Source of the DNA: Kitasatospora indigofera
Lineage (GTDB): Bacteria; Actinomycetota; Actinomycetes; Streptomycetales; Streptomycetaceae
Assembly (NCBI RefSeq): GCF_014655955.1
Contig: NZ_BNBO01000019.1
Span: 57,391 to 121,390 of the forward strand
DNA length: 64,000 nt
Direction: 5' to 3'
Within the stretch, counting starts at the first letter, position 1; the number at the start of each line of letters is the position of its first letter. Shown here in pieces: positions 1 to 7,103 of the stretch. The notes beneath the pieces were generated by a model. It searched no databases and had not been told where the DNA came from. It saw nothing but the letters and a program-made list of their open reading frames with translations. A program made the translations under genes and the position numbers.

Positions 1-1957
1 CCGCGCCCTCCGCTGCCTGCCCGGCGAGGAGGCCATCGGCCGCCGGCTGACCGATTTCGTCCCCGGATTCCCCGCCGCCGAACTGACCGGACTCGCCGGC
101 GAGGTGCTCGCCACCGGAGCCACCCTGACGGGCCGGCTGCTGCACGGCCACCCGGCGGCCGCCCCCGACCGGGCCCAGGTGCTCTCGCTGACCCTCTACC
201 GGCTGGAGGACGGCGTCACCGGCGGGCCGGGCGAGCCGCTCGGCGTCGCCGTCGCGGTCGAGGACGTCACCGCCCGGGAGGCCGCCGCCGAACGTCTCGC
301 CGTCCTGCACCGGGCCAACCAGGCCATCGGCTCCACCCTCGACATCGCCACCACCGCGCAGGAACTCGCCGACGTCACGGTGCCGCGCTTCGCCGACGCC
401 ACCACCGTCGACGTCCTCGACGAGGCCTGGCGGGCCGGCCCCGCCCACGAGGGGCCCGTGTCCCCGGACCACCCGCTGCGCCGCGCCGCCTACCGCACCC
501 GCCACGGCGGCGAGCTCCCGGTGCGCATCGGCCGCCTCAACACCTTCCCGTTCCCGACCCCGTTCACCCAGAGCCTCGCCGACATCCGGCCCCGGCTGGT
601 CAGCCGGCTGGACTACGGCGAACCCTGGATGGGGACCGACCTGGCCACCACCGAACGGTGGCGGACCGCCGGCGTGCACTCCCTGATCGTCGCCCCGCTG
701 GTCGTCCACGACACCGTCCTCGGCCTGGCGGCCTACTACCGCTACGAGCGGCCCGACCCGTTCGACGAGGACGACCTGGAACTCGCCCGGGAACTCACCG
801 CCCGCGCCGCCCTGAGCCTGGACAAGGCCAGCAGCTACGCCCGCGAACGCACCGTCGCCACCGCCCTCCAGCGCTACCTGCTGCCCCAGCAGCCCCCGTC
901 GGTCTCCGCCGTGGACGCGGCGCACCTCTACATAGCGGGAGGTGCCGGCAGCGACTGGTACGACGTCATCCAGCTCTCCGGGGCCAGGGTCGCGCTGGTC
1001 GTCGGCGACCTCGCCGGCCGCGGCGTCGAGGCCGCCGCCACCATGGGCCAGCTGCGCACCGCGGTGCGTACCCTGGCCGCGCTCGACCTGCCCCCGGACG
1101 AACTGCTGGAACGCCTGGACACCACCGCCGTCCGCCTCGCCCGGGACAGCGCGGTCGCCCCCGGCGGCGTCCCCGGGGAGGAGCTGATCGCGTCCTGCCT
1201 CGTCCTCACCTACGACCCGGTCTCCCGCCGGTGCACCGCCGCCCGGGCCGGCCACCCGCAGCCCCTGGTGCTGGACGCGGCCGGGCAGGCGCTCCCGTTC
1301 GAGGTGCCCGTCGGCCCGCACCTCGGGGTCGGCGGCGCCGGCTTCGAGAGCGCCACCGTCGAACTGCCCGAGGGCAGCGTCATCGCCCTCTACACCAACG
1401 GCCTGGTCACCGACCGGGGCCGCGACAGCGACGCCTCGCTGGCACGCCTGCAGCAGGTCCTCGCCCAGCCCGGCCGCAGCCTGCAGGAACTCTGCGACTC
1501 CGCGGTCTACACCCTGGTGCCGGAACGGCCCGACGACGACGCCGTCCTGCTGCTCGCCCGCACCCACCACCTGGCCCGGGAGAACGTCGCCGCCTGGACC
1601 TTCCCCGACGACCTCGCCGTCGTCTCCAAGGCCCGTGAGCTGGCCGAACGCCAGCTCGTCGCCTGGGGCCTGGACGACCTGGTGTACAGCACCCAGCTCA
1701 TCGTCAGCGAACTCGTCACCAACGCCGTCCGTTACGGCAAGGGCGCCGTCCAGCTGCGCCTGATCCGGGACCGGACCCTGATCTGCGAGGTGTCCGACCG
1801 GACCAACACCGCCCCGCACCTGCGGCAGGCCCGCAGCACCGACGAGGGCGGCCGGGGCCTGTTCATCGTGATGCAGCTCAGCGCCCACTGGGGCACCCGT
1901 TACCTCCGCGAGGGCAAGACGATCTGGGCCGAGCAGCCGCTACCGGGAGTGCCCTGA
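1..1957 (+). CDS. PAS/GAF-SpoIIE PP2C phosphatase with C-terminal HATPase domain (5' partial)
   Basis: The frame is open from base 2 with no start codon inside the window that could be the true one, so the 5' end lies outside; about 651 codons are visible. In order: the tail of a PAS-like segment (first ~90 codons), a GAF domain (about bases 300-840), a SpoIIE-type PP2C phosphatase (about 860-1565, with GSDWYDV, GDLAGRGVEAA, AGHPQP, YTNGL and a terminal DDDAVLLLAR), then an RsbW-type HATPase (about 1590-1940, N-box ELVTNAVRYG, G-box GGRGLF). In this family the phosphatase dephosphorylates anti-anti-sigma factors and the HATPase binds sigma or anti-sigma partners, so a role in partner switching is inferred. 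It is followed by a strong stem-loop. The sensed signal cannot be read from the sequence. Confidence 0.93.
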   Translation, partial: RALRCLPGEEAIGRRLTDFVPGFPAAELTGLAGEVLATGATLTGRLLHGHPAAAPDRAQVLSLTLYRLEDGVTGGPGEPLGVAVAVEDVTAREAAAERLAVLHRANQAIGSTLDIATTAQELADVTVPRFADATTVDVLDEAWRAGPAHEGPVSPDHPLRRAAYRTRHGGELPVRIGRLNTFPFPTPFTQSLADIRPRLVSRLDYGEPWMGTDLATTERWRTAGVHSLIVAPLVVHDTVLGLAAYYRYERPDPFDEDDLELARELTARAALSLDKASSYARERTVATALQRYLLPQQPPSVSAVDAAHLYIAGGAGSDWYDVIQLSGARVALVVGDLAGRGVEAAATMGQLRTAVRTLAALDLPPDELLERLDTTAVRLARDSAVAPGGVPGEELIASCLVLTYDPVSRRCTAARAGHPQPLVLDAAGQALPFEVPVGPHLGVGGAGFESATVELPEGSVIALYTNGLVTDRGRDSDASLARLQQVLAQPGRSLQELCDSAVYTLVPERPDDDAVLLLARTHHLARENVAAWTFPDDLAVVSKARELAERQLVAWGLDDLVYSTQLIVSELVTNAVRYGKGAVQLRLIRDRTLICEVSDRTNTAPHLRQARSTDEGGRGLFIVMQLSAHWGTRYLREGKTIWAEQPLPGVP

Positions 1958-1999
1958 CGGTACGGCCCTGCTCGGGCGGCGCGACGGCCGGGAGCGTCC

Positions 2000-2034
2000 G
2001 GGCGGGCACGGGTCGTGCCGACCCGTGCCCGCCC
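2000..2034 (+). terminator. stem-loop terminator after the SpoIIE phosphatase gene
   Basis: A perfect 15-bp inverted repeat (GGGCGGGCACGGGTC and its complement) around a 5-nt loop starts 43 nt after the stop codon. There is no U-run, as is common in streptomycete terminators. The rest of the gene-free stretch 1958-2303 shows nothing else until the operator-like palindrome near its end. Confidence 0.7.
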
Positions 2035-2271
2035 GCGGAACCGCGGCCGGGAGCGCCCTGCCGCCCCGGCGCGTGGCTCGCGTCGGCCCGTGGCCCGGCC
2101 CTGGCGCGGGCGGGCCTGTGGCCTGTTTCGGTTCGCGGTGCCGTGGGCCGTCCGCCCGGGCATGACTCCGAACCGCGTGGGGCGGACGACCGGCCCGTCG
2201 CGCCGTACCCCGGCCGTCCGGGGGAGGCGCGCGCCCTCTCGGGATCTCCGGCCTCTCGCGCAGGTCTCTTG

Positions 2272-2288
2272 TCACAACTGGTTTGTGA
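2272..2288. promoter_or_regulatory. operator-like palindrome upstream of the membrane protein/HTH pair
   Basis: TCACAACTGGTTTGTGA has perfect 6-bp arms (TCACAA/TTGTGA) and ends 15 bp before the ATG at 2304. The operon's second gene encodes a winged-helix regulator, so autoregulation at this site is a reasonable inference. No convincing -35/-10 pair was recognised around it. Confidence 0.5.
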
Positions 2289-2303
2289 TGCAAAGCTGAC
2301 TGC

Positions 2304-3059
2304 ATGACAGACGCAACCGTGCCGTCATCGGGCACCCCACGCGAAGTCCTCGCCGGCCTCGGCGAGCTGACCCGTCAGGTCCGCGCCGCCCAACGCGGCG
2401 CCTGGTTCCCCCTGCTGCTGTTCGGCCTGCTCACCCTCGGCGGGATCCTCGTCAGCCGCCTCACCACCAGCATCCGGACCGTCACCACCTGCCCGCCGGC
2501 CCCGGGCTCGGCGGACGTCCCCACGAGTTGCACCGTCGTCACGCAGGGGTCGCCGCTCTACTGGACGCTCGGCCTCGGCCTGGCGTACGCGGCGATCGCG
2601 GTCTTCTACGTCCGCCGTTCCCGCAACCGCGGGGTCGGTACCCCGGTCCGGCCGTACATCCTGGCCGGGACCGCCCTGGCCGCCCTGGCGGCGGCCACCG
2701 CGTTCTGGAGCCTCCGCCAGGGCGTCCTGGAACCCGGTGCCCCGTTCGACCTCTGGGGTCTGCGGCTCGATCCCGCCGCCGGGACGACCGCCTTCCTCGA
2801 ACGGCTCATCGGGAACGCCGCGGCCATCGGGTTGCCGCTGCTGGTGCTGTCCTGGGTGGAACGCAGCCGCGCCCTGCTCCTGCTCGCCGTGGTGTACCTG
2901 GCCGTCGAACTGGTGCCGCTCAGCACCGGCTGGGCCGGGAGCCTCGGCGCCCCGCCGTGGTCCGCCGTGCCCCGGCTGGGCGTCCCCGGCCTGCTCCTGC
3001 TGCTCGGCGCCCTCGGCTTCGGCCTGGCCGAGCTGTCCCGTCAGCGCAAAGCCTCATGA
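2304..3059 (+). CDS. multi-pass membrane protein, partner of a winged-helix regulator
   Basis: 251 residues with about six hydrophobic segments (around residues 33-55, 75-98, 113-133, 163-181, 189-206 and 222-243), a soluble N-terminal stretch and a short basic C-terminus (SRQRKAS). A loop between the first two segments holds two cysteines (TTCPP and TSCTV), possibly an extracytoplasmic disulphide. The stop codon overlaps the next gene's start (ATGA), so the two are translationally coupled. Many actinobacteria pair small integral membrane proteins of unknown function with a winged-helix regulator of this type; no enzymatic motif is seen. The start is the first ATG after the operator-like palindrome. 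Confidence 0.8.
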   Translation: MTDATVPSSGTPREVLAGLGELTRQVRAAQRGAWFPLLLFGLLTLGGILVSRLTTSIRTVTTCPPAPGSADVPTSCTVVTQGSPLYWTLGLGLAYAAIAVFYVRRSRNRGVGTPVRPYILAGTALAALAAATAFWSLRQGVLEPGAPFDLWGLRLDPAAGTTAFLERLIGNAAAIGLPLLVLSWVERSRALLLLAVVYLAVELVPLSTGWAGSLGAPPWSAVPRLGVPGLLLLLGALGFGLAELSRQRKAS

Positions 3060-3394
3060 TCGCCGAACCCGGTCAGCACCCGGTCAACGGCCTGGACGAC
3101 GTGGTCCACCAACGGGTCCGCCTGGGCATCCTCACCGTCACCCACCAGGCCCGACGGGTCGAGTTCGGGTTCCTGCGCACGGCGCTCGGCCTCACCGCCG
3201 GAAACCTCAGCCAGCATCTGGCCGTGCTGGAGAAGGCCGGACTGGTCGACGTCGAGAAGGGCTACGAGGGCAAGCGCGCCCGCACCTGGCTCTCCCTCAC
3301 CCCGGCCGGCCACCGCGCGCTCCAGGACGAAGTCACCCAACTCAAGCGGCTCATCCATCAGATCGAGCAAGGGGGTTCGGAGCCGGGGTCCTAG
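3056..3394 (+). CDS. winged-helix transcriptional regulator (HTH_34 / MarR-like)
   Basis: 112 residues starting at an ATG that overlaps the upstream stop codon by 4 nt (ATGA). The recognition region reads LGLTAGNLSQHLAVLEKAGLVDVEKGYEGKR-like (residues about 43-75), then a wing (ARTWLSLTPAGHRAL) and a C-terminal helix that may dimerise. This matches the compact winged-helix domain annotated as HTH_34. No ligand-binding domain is present. It probably represses its own operon through the palindrome at 2272-2288; that link is inferred from position only. Confidence 0.88.
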   Translation: MIAEPGQHPVNGLDDVVHQRVRLGILTVTHQARRVEFGFLRTALGLTAGNLSQHLAVLEKAGLVDVEKGYEGKRARTWLSLTPAGHRALQDEVTQLKRLIHQIEQGGSEPGS

Positions 3395-3698
3395 CCCCGA
3401 TTATGGGTCCTGGCAGGGGGTGCTGGGGCGCCGGGGAGCCGGCGCCGTCGCGGCCGGCGTACTGGCCACCGAGGGGGCGAGGGCCGGGGCGGGCCGGGGG
3501 AGGGGCGGGGGTCTGGGCCGGGCCGGGGAGGGGTCGGGGAGGGGTCGGAGGGGCCGACCGGTCGAACCGGGGCCGCTCGTTCGGGTGGCCCGGAGACCCT
3601 GACGGGTGGGTGGACCCGCCCCCGGCGACCGGCCTGCGGGAGTCTGGCCACCGGCGGCCCGCCTCCCGGCGGGCACGGACCCGAAAGGCCGGAGCACC
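3395..3698. other. gene-free GC-rich stretch
   Basis: About 300 bases dominated by G-runs on the + strand (for example 3480-3560). Overlapping open frames exist on both strands but show no protein-like composition. No clear promoter or terminator was recognised. Confidence 0.6.
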
Positions 3699-4184
3699 AT
3701 GCTGCCCACCAACCCCCGCCGGTGGCGGACCGCCCTCACGGCCGTCACCGTCCTCGCCCTGCTGGGCCTCGCCGGCTGCTCCTCCAGCAAGCCGAGCACC
3801 CCGAGCACCCCGGCGCCGGCCACCGCCGACACCACGCCGACCACCGGCGGGACACCGTCGCCGTCCGCCGGCTCCGCGAGCCCCACGTCCGCCGGCTCCG
3901 CGTCCGCCTCACCCAGCGGGACCCCGGCGGCCGCCGTCACCGTGACCATCAAGGACTTCGCGTTCAGCCCGGTCGCGGTCACGGTGACCCCGGGCGCGAC
4001 CGTCACCGTGATCAACCAGGACAGCACCACGCACACCGTCACCTCGGTCACCGACGGCCTCTTCGACACCGGCGACATCGCCGCCGGTCAGACGACCACC
4101 TTCACCGCCCCGACCACGCCCGGTGAGTACCGGTACATCTGCAGTATCCACCCGAACATGCACGGCACTCTGACGGTGCAGTAG
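3699..4184 (+). CDS. cupredoxin-domain lipoprotein
   Basis: 161 residues. The ATG at 3699 is chosen because a GGAG lies just upstream and it starts directly with a lipoprotein signal (WRTALTAVTVLALLGLAGC, lipobox LAGC). A Ser/Thr/Pro/Ala-rich linker (residues ~28-75) tethers a blue-copper domain (~78-161). Type-1 copper ligands are visible: the His in DSTTHTVTS and the C-x2-H-x2-M cluster CSIHPNM near the C-terminus. Such plastocyanin/amicyanin-like domains carry electrons or hold copper at the outer face of the membrane. No partner redox gene is adjacent, so the donor and acceptor are unknown. Confidence 0.92.
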   Translation: MLPTNPRRWRTALTAVTVLALLGLAGCSSSKPSTPSTPAPATADTTPTTGGTPSPSAGSASPTSAGSASASPSGTPAAAVTVTIKDFAFSPVAVTVTPGATVTVINQDSTTHTVTSVTDGLFDTGDIAAGQTTTFTAPTTPGEYRYICSIHPNMHGTLTVQ

Positions 4185-4586
4185 GAGTGGTCGAGGGCCT
4201 GGTCCGGGCGGGGCCCCGGTGCGGCCCGGGCCTCGGGTCGCGGGCTGTGGGGTTGCCGGGCCACCGGGTGGCCGGGGGCCATGTGGCCGGGTTGTCGGGT
4301 GGGCGCTTGGGCGTTCCCGGGGCTGTCGCGCCTGGCCGGCCCCGGCGCGGTGGGGCAACCTGGCCAAGGGCGCGCGCGCACGGCCTCCGGGCCCTCGCCC
4401 TTCTGCGAGGCGGAGGGCGGGTGGGGTCGAGAACCCCGTCCACCCCCGGCGGAGCCGGCCGCGTTCCTCCGGTTCGCGGTGGCGGTCCCTGGGCACCGGG
4501 CTTCGGGCCGGCCCCGGGAGAGCGCCGGCGGACCGACGCGCACCGAGGCGGCCGAGGCGGAACCGGTGCCGACGTACGGTGTCGGT
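4185..4586. other. gene-free stretch with a possible -10 element at its end
   Basis: About 400 bases of GC-rich sequence without a credible gene. TACGGT at 4575-4580 fits a TAnnnT -10 element and lies 7 bases before the ATG at 4587, so the next gene may be leaderless; no matching -35 was found. Confidence 0.4.
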
Positions 4587-4778
4587 ATGAGCGACGAGGA
4601 CGAGGCTGTTGCCGCCCGGTCCGGGGTGCCGGAGCCGGAGGGCGGCGAGGCCGCCTGCTGGCTGAACCGGGTCTGCCCCGAGTGCGACGCGGTGCTGGAC
4701 ATGGCGCCGCCGGCGGTCTGCCACCGCTGCGGGGCCGAGGTGCGTCCGGGGCAGTCGTGGGAAGGATCGCCGGCCTAG
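4587..4778 (+). CDS. small zinc-ribbon protein
   Basis: 63 residues: an acidic N-terminus (MSDEDEAV), a conserved WLNRVCPECD segment and a second CHRCG knuckle, giving C-P-E-C ... C-H-R-C, a typical four-cysteine zinc ribbon. No Shine-Dalgarno sequence is evident, which agrees with possible leaderless translation. Short proteins with WLNRVCPEC and a second CxxC are, to my knowledge, widespread in streptomycetes and uncharacterised. Nucleic-acid or protein binding is possible but unproven. Confidence 0.75.
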   Translation: MSDEDEAVAARSGVPEPEGGEAACWLNRVCPECDAVLDMAPPAVCHRCGAEVRPGQSWEGSPA

Positions 4779-5149
4779 AGGTTTCCTGAGGATGGGGCTC
4801 CTGAGGGGGCTCCTGAGGTGGGGCTTCCTGCGTCGGGTTGGCCGGGGCCGGGTTGGCCGGGGTCGCGCGGTCGGAATCGGGGCGGCCAGTGCCGGGGTCG
4901 GGGTCGGGGTGGCCGGTGCCGCGCGGCCGGGGCCGGGACGAGGACCCCGGGTGCGGCGCGGGGTGGTGACACGGGTAGATTTGTCCACCAATGGACTGCG
5001 CCGTCCGGGATCCGGAGCCGAGCGCATGGCCCGGCCGCGTCGATCACGCGGGCCCGCCGTACGGAACTGTCGCGGTGGTGCCGGGCCGATCCCGACCCCC
5101 GTCCAACCCCGGGCCAGTGACGTCCGGAGCTTTCCGGAGTACCGCGCCC
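4779..5149. other. gene-free stretch
   Basis: About 370 bases. Bases 4788-4835 hold imperfect repeats of a gggctcctgag-like unit; a GGAG at 5135-5140 serves the next gene. The long minus-strand frame crossing this stretch is a shadow: its composition is Arg/Gly/His-rich and it has no recognisable domain. Confidence 0.5.
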
Positions 5150-5680
5150 ATGAGCACCGACCAGGCCACCCGCCCGCGCCCTGCCCTGCGGCCGCCGGTC
5201 AGCAGGGCACCCGCCTCGCCGAGCCTGGGCACCATGCTGCACGCGACCACCTCGTCGATATCGGTGCTGCTGCTGATCGTTGCCGCGGGGGCGCTGCTGC
5301 ACCAGCCGATGCTCATCCCGCCCTTGGCGGCCAGTGCCGCTCTGGTGCACAGCACCCCGGCCCTGCCGCTGGCGCAGCCGCGCAGTCTGGTCGGCGGGCA
5401 CCTGCTGGCGGCGCTCACCGGCTTCGCCGTGCTGGCCGTGCTCGGCAGCGCCACCTGGGCCGCCGCCCTGGCCGGCGGCCTGGCGCTGGCGGTCATGATG
5501 CTCAGCCGGACGCAGCACACGCCGGCGGTCGCCACCGCCGTGATCGTGGTGCTCCAGGCGCCGCGACCGGCCCGCTTCCTGCCGCTGCTGCTGGCGGCGA
5601 CCGTCCTGATCGTGCTGGCGGCGATGGCCGCCACCCGCGCCAAGCGCGGCGGCCCGGCCTACCCGTCCTACTGGTGGTGA
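5150..5680 (+). CDS. HPP-family integral membrane protein
   Basis: 176 residues, ATG at 5150 with a CCGGAG Shine-Dalgarno about 9 nt upstream. Four hydrophobic segments (about residues 32-53, 57-75, 88-118, 136-160) surround QPMLIPPLAASAALVHSTPALPLAQPRSLVGGHLLAA, which fits the HPP signature region (a conserved PPxxAS...P..Q.R...GG motif). Eukaryotic and cyanobacterial HPP proteins have been linked to nitrite transport; most bacterial ones are unassigned. It is a single-gene unit ended by a classic hairpin/T-run terminator. Confidence 0.85.
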   Translation: MSTDQATRPRPALRPPVSRAPASPSLGTMLHATTSSISVLLLIVAAGALLHQPMLIPPLAASAALVHSTPALPLAQPRSLVGGHLLAALTGFAVLAVLGSATWAAALAGGLALAVMMLSRTQHTPAVATAVIVVLQAPRPARFLPLLLAATVLIVLAAMAATRAKRGGPAYPSYWW

Positions 5681-5705
5681 CGGTGCTCCTGCCCCGGCCT
5701 TCGAA

Positions 5706-5730
5706 AGCGCCCCCGCGGGGCGCTTTTTTC
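5706..5730 (+). terminator. Rho-independent terminator after the HPP gene
   Basis: AGCGCCCCCGCGGGGCGCT forms a tight GC stem and is followed directly by a T-run, 26 nt after the stop codon. It is the clearest factor-independent terminator in the window. Confidence 0.9.
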
Positions 5731-5786
5731 GTGCTCGGACGGGGTGGGCGCGGCGGCGGGGCGAGCGGGGTCGGCCTGTCGATCAT

Positions 5787-5985
5787 GTTCGGGACGTACG
5801 CGTTCGTGGAGTCCGGGTTTCGGTGTGGCTGCGTTCGTGACGGCCGTGTTCGTGACGATCACGTTCGTTGCGGTCGTGTTCTCGGTGCACTCGGCGTCCA
5901 TGCTCGTGACGGTCATGTTCGCGACGAATACGTTCGTCACGAACGCATTCGTGACGTACTTGTTCGTGACGAACATGTTCGTTAG
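5787..5985. repeat. array of 15-bp repeats containing operator half-sites
   Basis: A GTTCGTGAC-like unit recurs at 15-bp steps in phased blocks: 5787, 5802, (weak) 5817; then 5833, 5848, 5863, 5878; then 5902, 5917, 5932, 5947, 5962, 5977. Several units are palindromic, such as GTTCGTGACGAAC at 5962-5974 and GTTCGTCACGAAC at 5932-5944. The half-sites match the two palindromes just upstream of the TetR gene, so the array looks like a stack of degenerate operators. Because the period is five codons, both strands stay open here, producing frames of pentapeptide-like repeats that I regard as incidental. Confidence 0.75.
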
Positions 5986-6054
5986 AGTTGAGGCATGACA
6001 GCGCACTCTGAACGAACGTGTTCGTTATCTTGGGGGGATGACAGCACACTCCGG
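5969..6054. promoter_or_regulatory. 43-bp tandem duplication carrying two TetR-type operators
   Basis: Two copies of a 43-bp segment (5969-6011 and 6012-6054). Each begins with a palindrome, ACGAACATGTTCGT at 5969-5982 and AACGAACGTGTTCGTT at 6011-6026, and each contains ATGACAGC(G/A)CACTC (ATG at 5995 and 6038). Only the second ATG is in frame with the TetR gene. The operators most probably bind the TetR product and repress its own promoter. Confidence 0.75.
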
Positions 6055-6763
6055 TACTCCCCACAGCCGTCGGGAGCGCCCCTCGAAGCCGGCCCTCACC
6101 CGGGACGGCATCGTCGCGACCGCCGTCGGGATCATGCGCGAGGAGGGCCTGCAGAAGGTCACCATGCGCCGCCTGGCTCAGGAGCTCGACACCGGGCCGG
6201 CCTCGTTGTACGTCTACGTCCGCAACACCGCCGAGCTGCACGCGGCGATCCTGGACGAGCTGCTCGGGACCGTCCCGCCACCCGCCGCGGGCGGATCGTG
6301 GCGCGAGCGGCTGGAGCAACTGCTCGGCTCGTACACCGACATGCTCTTCGCCCATCCGAGCCTGGCCCAGTCCGCCCTGGTGGCGCGTCCCAGCGGTCCG
6401 CACTACCTCGACCTGATCGAGCGCGTGCTGGCACTGCTGGCCGAGGGCGGGGTCCCGGCCGGTCAGGCGGCCTGGGGGGTGGACGTGCTCCTGCAGCACG
6501 CCACCGCCACCGCCGCCGAGCACGCCACCCGGGTCGGCTCCGCCAACGCCCAGGAGGAGATGGACACCCTGGCCAGGGTCCTCCGGGAGACCTTCGCCGG
6601 GACGCACCCGCACATCGCCGCGCTCGGGCCCGCCCTGATCGCGGGTCCGCCCTCGGCACGTCGTTCCTGGGGCTTCCAGATGCTGATCAACGGCATCGTG
6701 CACACCCCCGTGCCGGTCGCCGGCGAGCCCGCGGCCGCACCGGGCGGTGACGACCGCGGCTGA
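6038..6763 (+). CDS. TetR-family transcriptional regulator
   Basis: 241 residues. The N-terminal DNA-binding domain (about residues 18-65) contains IVATAVGIMREEGLQKVTMRRLAQELDTGPASLYVYVRN-type sequence, the TetR helix-turn-helix. The C-terminal ligand domain (~75-220) is all-helical and resembles the TetR-class C-terminal fold. A G-run (6032-6037) abuts the ATG, so ribosome binding looks poor. The next gene on the same strand encodes a TetX-like flavin monooxygenase, suggesting a regulator/detoxification pair. Autoregulation is inferred from the palindromes overlapping its start. The inducer is unknown. Confidence 0.92.
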   Translation: MTAHSGTPHSRRERPSKPALTRDGIVATAVGIMREEGLQKVTMRRLAQELDTGPASLYVYVRNTAELHAAILDELLGTVPPPAAGGSWRERLEQLLGSYTDMLFAHPSLAQSALVARPSGPHYLDLIERVLALLAEGGVPAGQAAWGVDVLLQHATATAAEHATRVGSANAQEEMDTLARVLRETFAGTHPHIAALGPALIAGPPSARRSWGFQMLINGIVHTPVPVAGEPAAAPGGDDRG

Positions 6764-7032
6764 GTACCGGCGGTAGTCCCGCCGCCAAGGGTCCGTTCCC
6801 GTCGCCGGACCACCGCAGGGCCGGCCCGGTGCCGAGCCCCTACCCCGCCGCGCCCTGACGGCCCGGCCGGCGCAGTCCCCTCTGCGGTCCCTTCCGCAGT
6901 CCCCGTCCACAGGACCGGCGTCCGTCGCCGGGCCCCTACCTCGTCGCGCCCTGGCGCGTCCGGCACCCCCTCGCCCTGGCGTTCCGAACGCCGCCGCCGG
7001 CCGAAGCAAGAGCAGCAGCCGACGCGCCCGGG

Positions 7033-7086
7033 CCCCGAAGACCCCGAAGACCCCGAAGACCCCGCAGGCCCCGAAGACCCCGCAGA
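7033..7086 (+). repeat. six 9-bp repeats in the leader of the FAD monooxygenase gene
   Basis: Six consecutive 9-bp units with consensus CCCCGAAGA lie immediately before the AAGGAG ribosome-binding site (7090-7095). They end a 340-base gene-free stretch (6764-7103) that otherwise shows nothing. The unit could vary in copy number by slippage; no protein is implied. Confidence 0.7.
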
Positions 7087-7103
7087 CCCAAGGAGAGACC
7101 ACC

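Noticed and set aside
5787..5985. CRISPR array
   Set aside because: Units are 15 bp and contiguous, with no spacers, and there are no cas genes in the window.
5668..6006. Pentapeptide-repeat-like frames on both strands (5668-6006 minus, 5744-5998 plus)
   Set aside because: A 15-bp period keeps any frame open. The repeats do not keep the A(D/N)Lxx pattern consistently, there is no ribosome-binding site, and the minus frame runs through the terminator at 5706-5730. A DNA-level operator array explains them better.
5969..6026. LexA SOS boxes at GAACATGTTC and GAACGTGTTC
   Set aside because: Actinobacterial SOS boxes have GAAC and GTTC separated by four bases; here the spacing is two. The adjacent TetR gene gives a simpler explanation.
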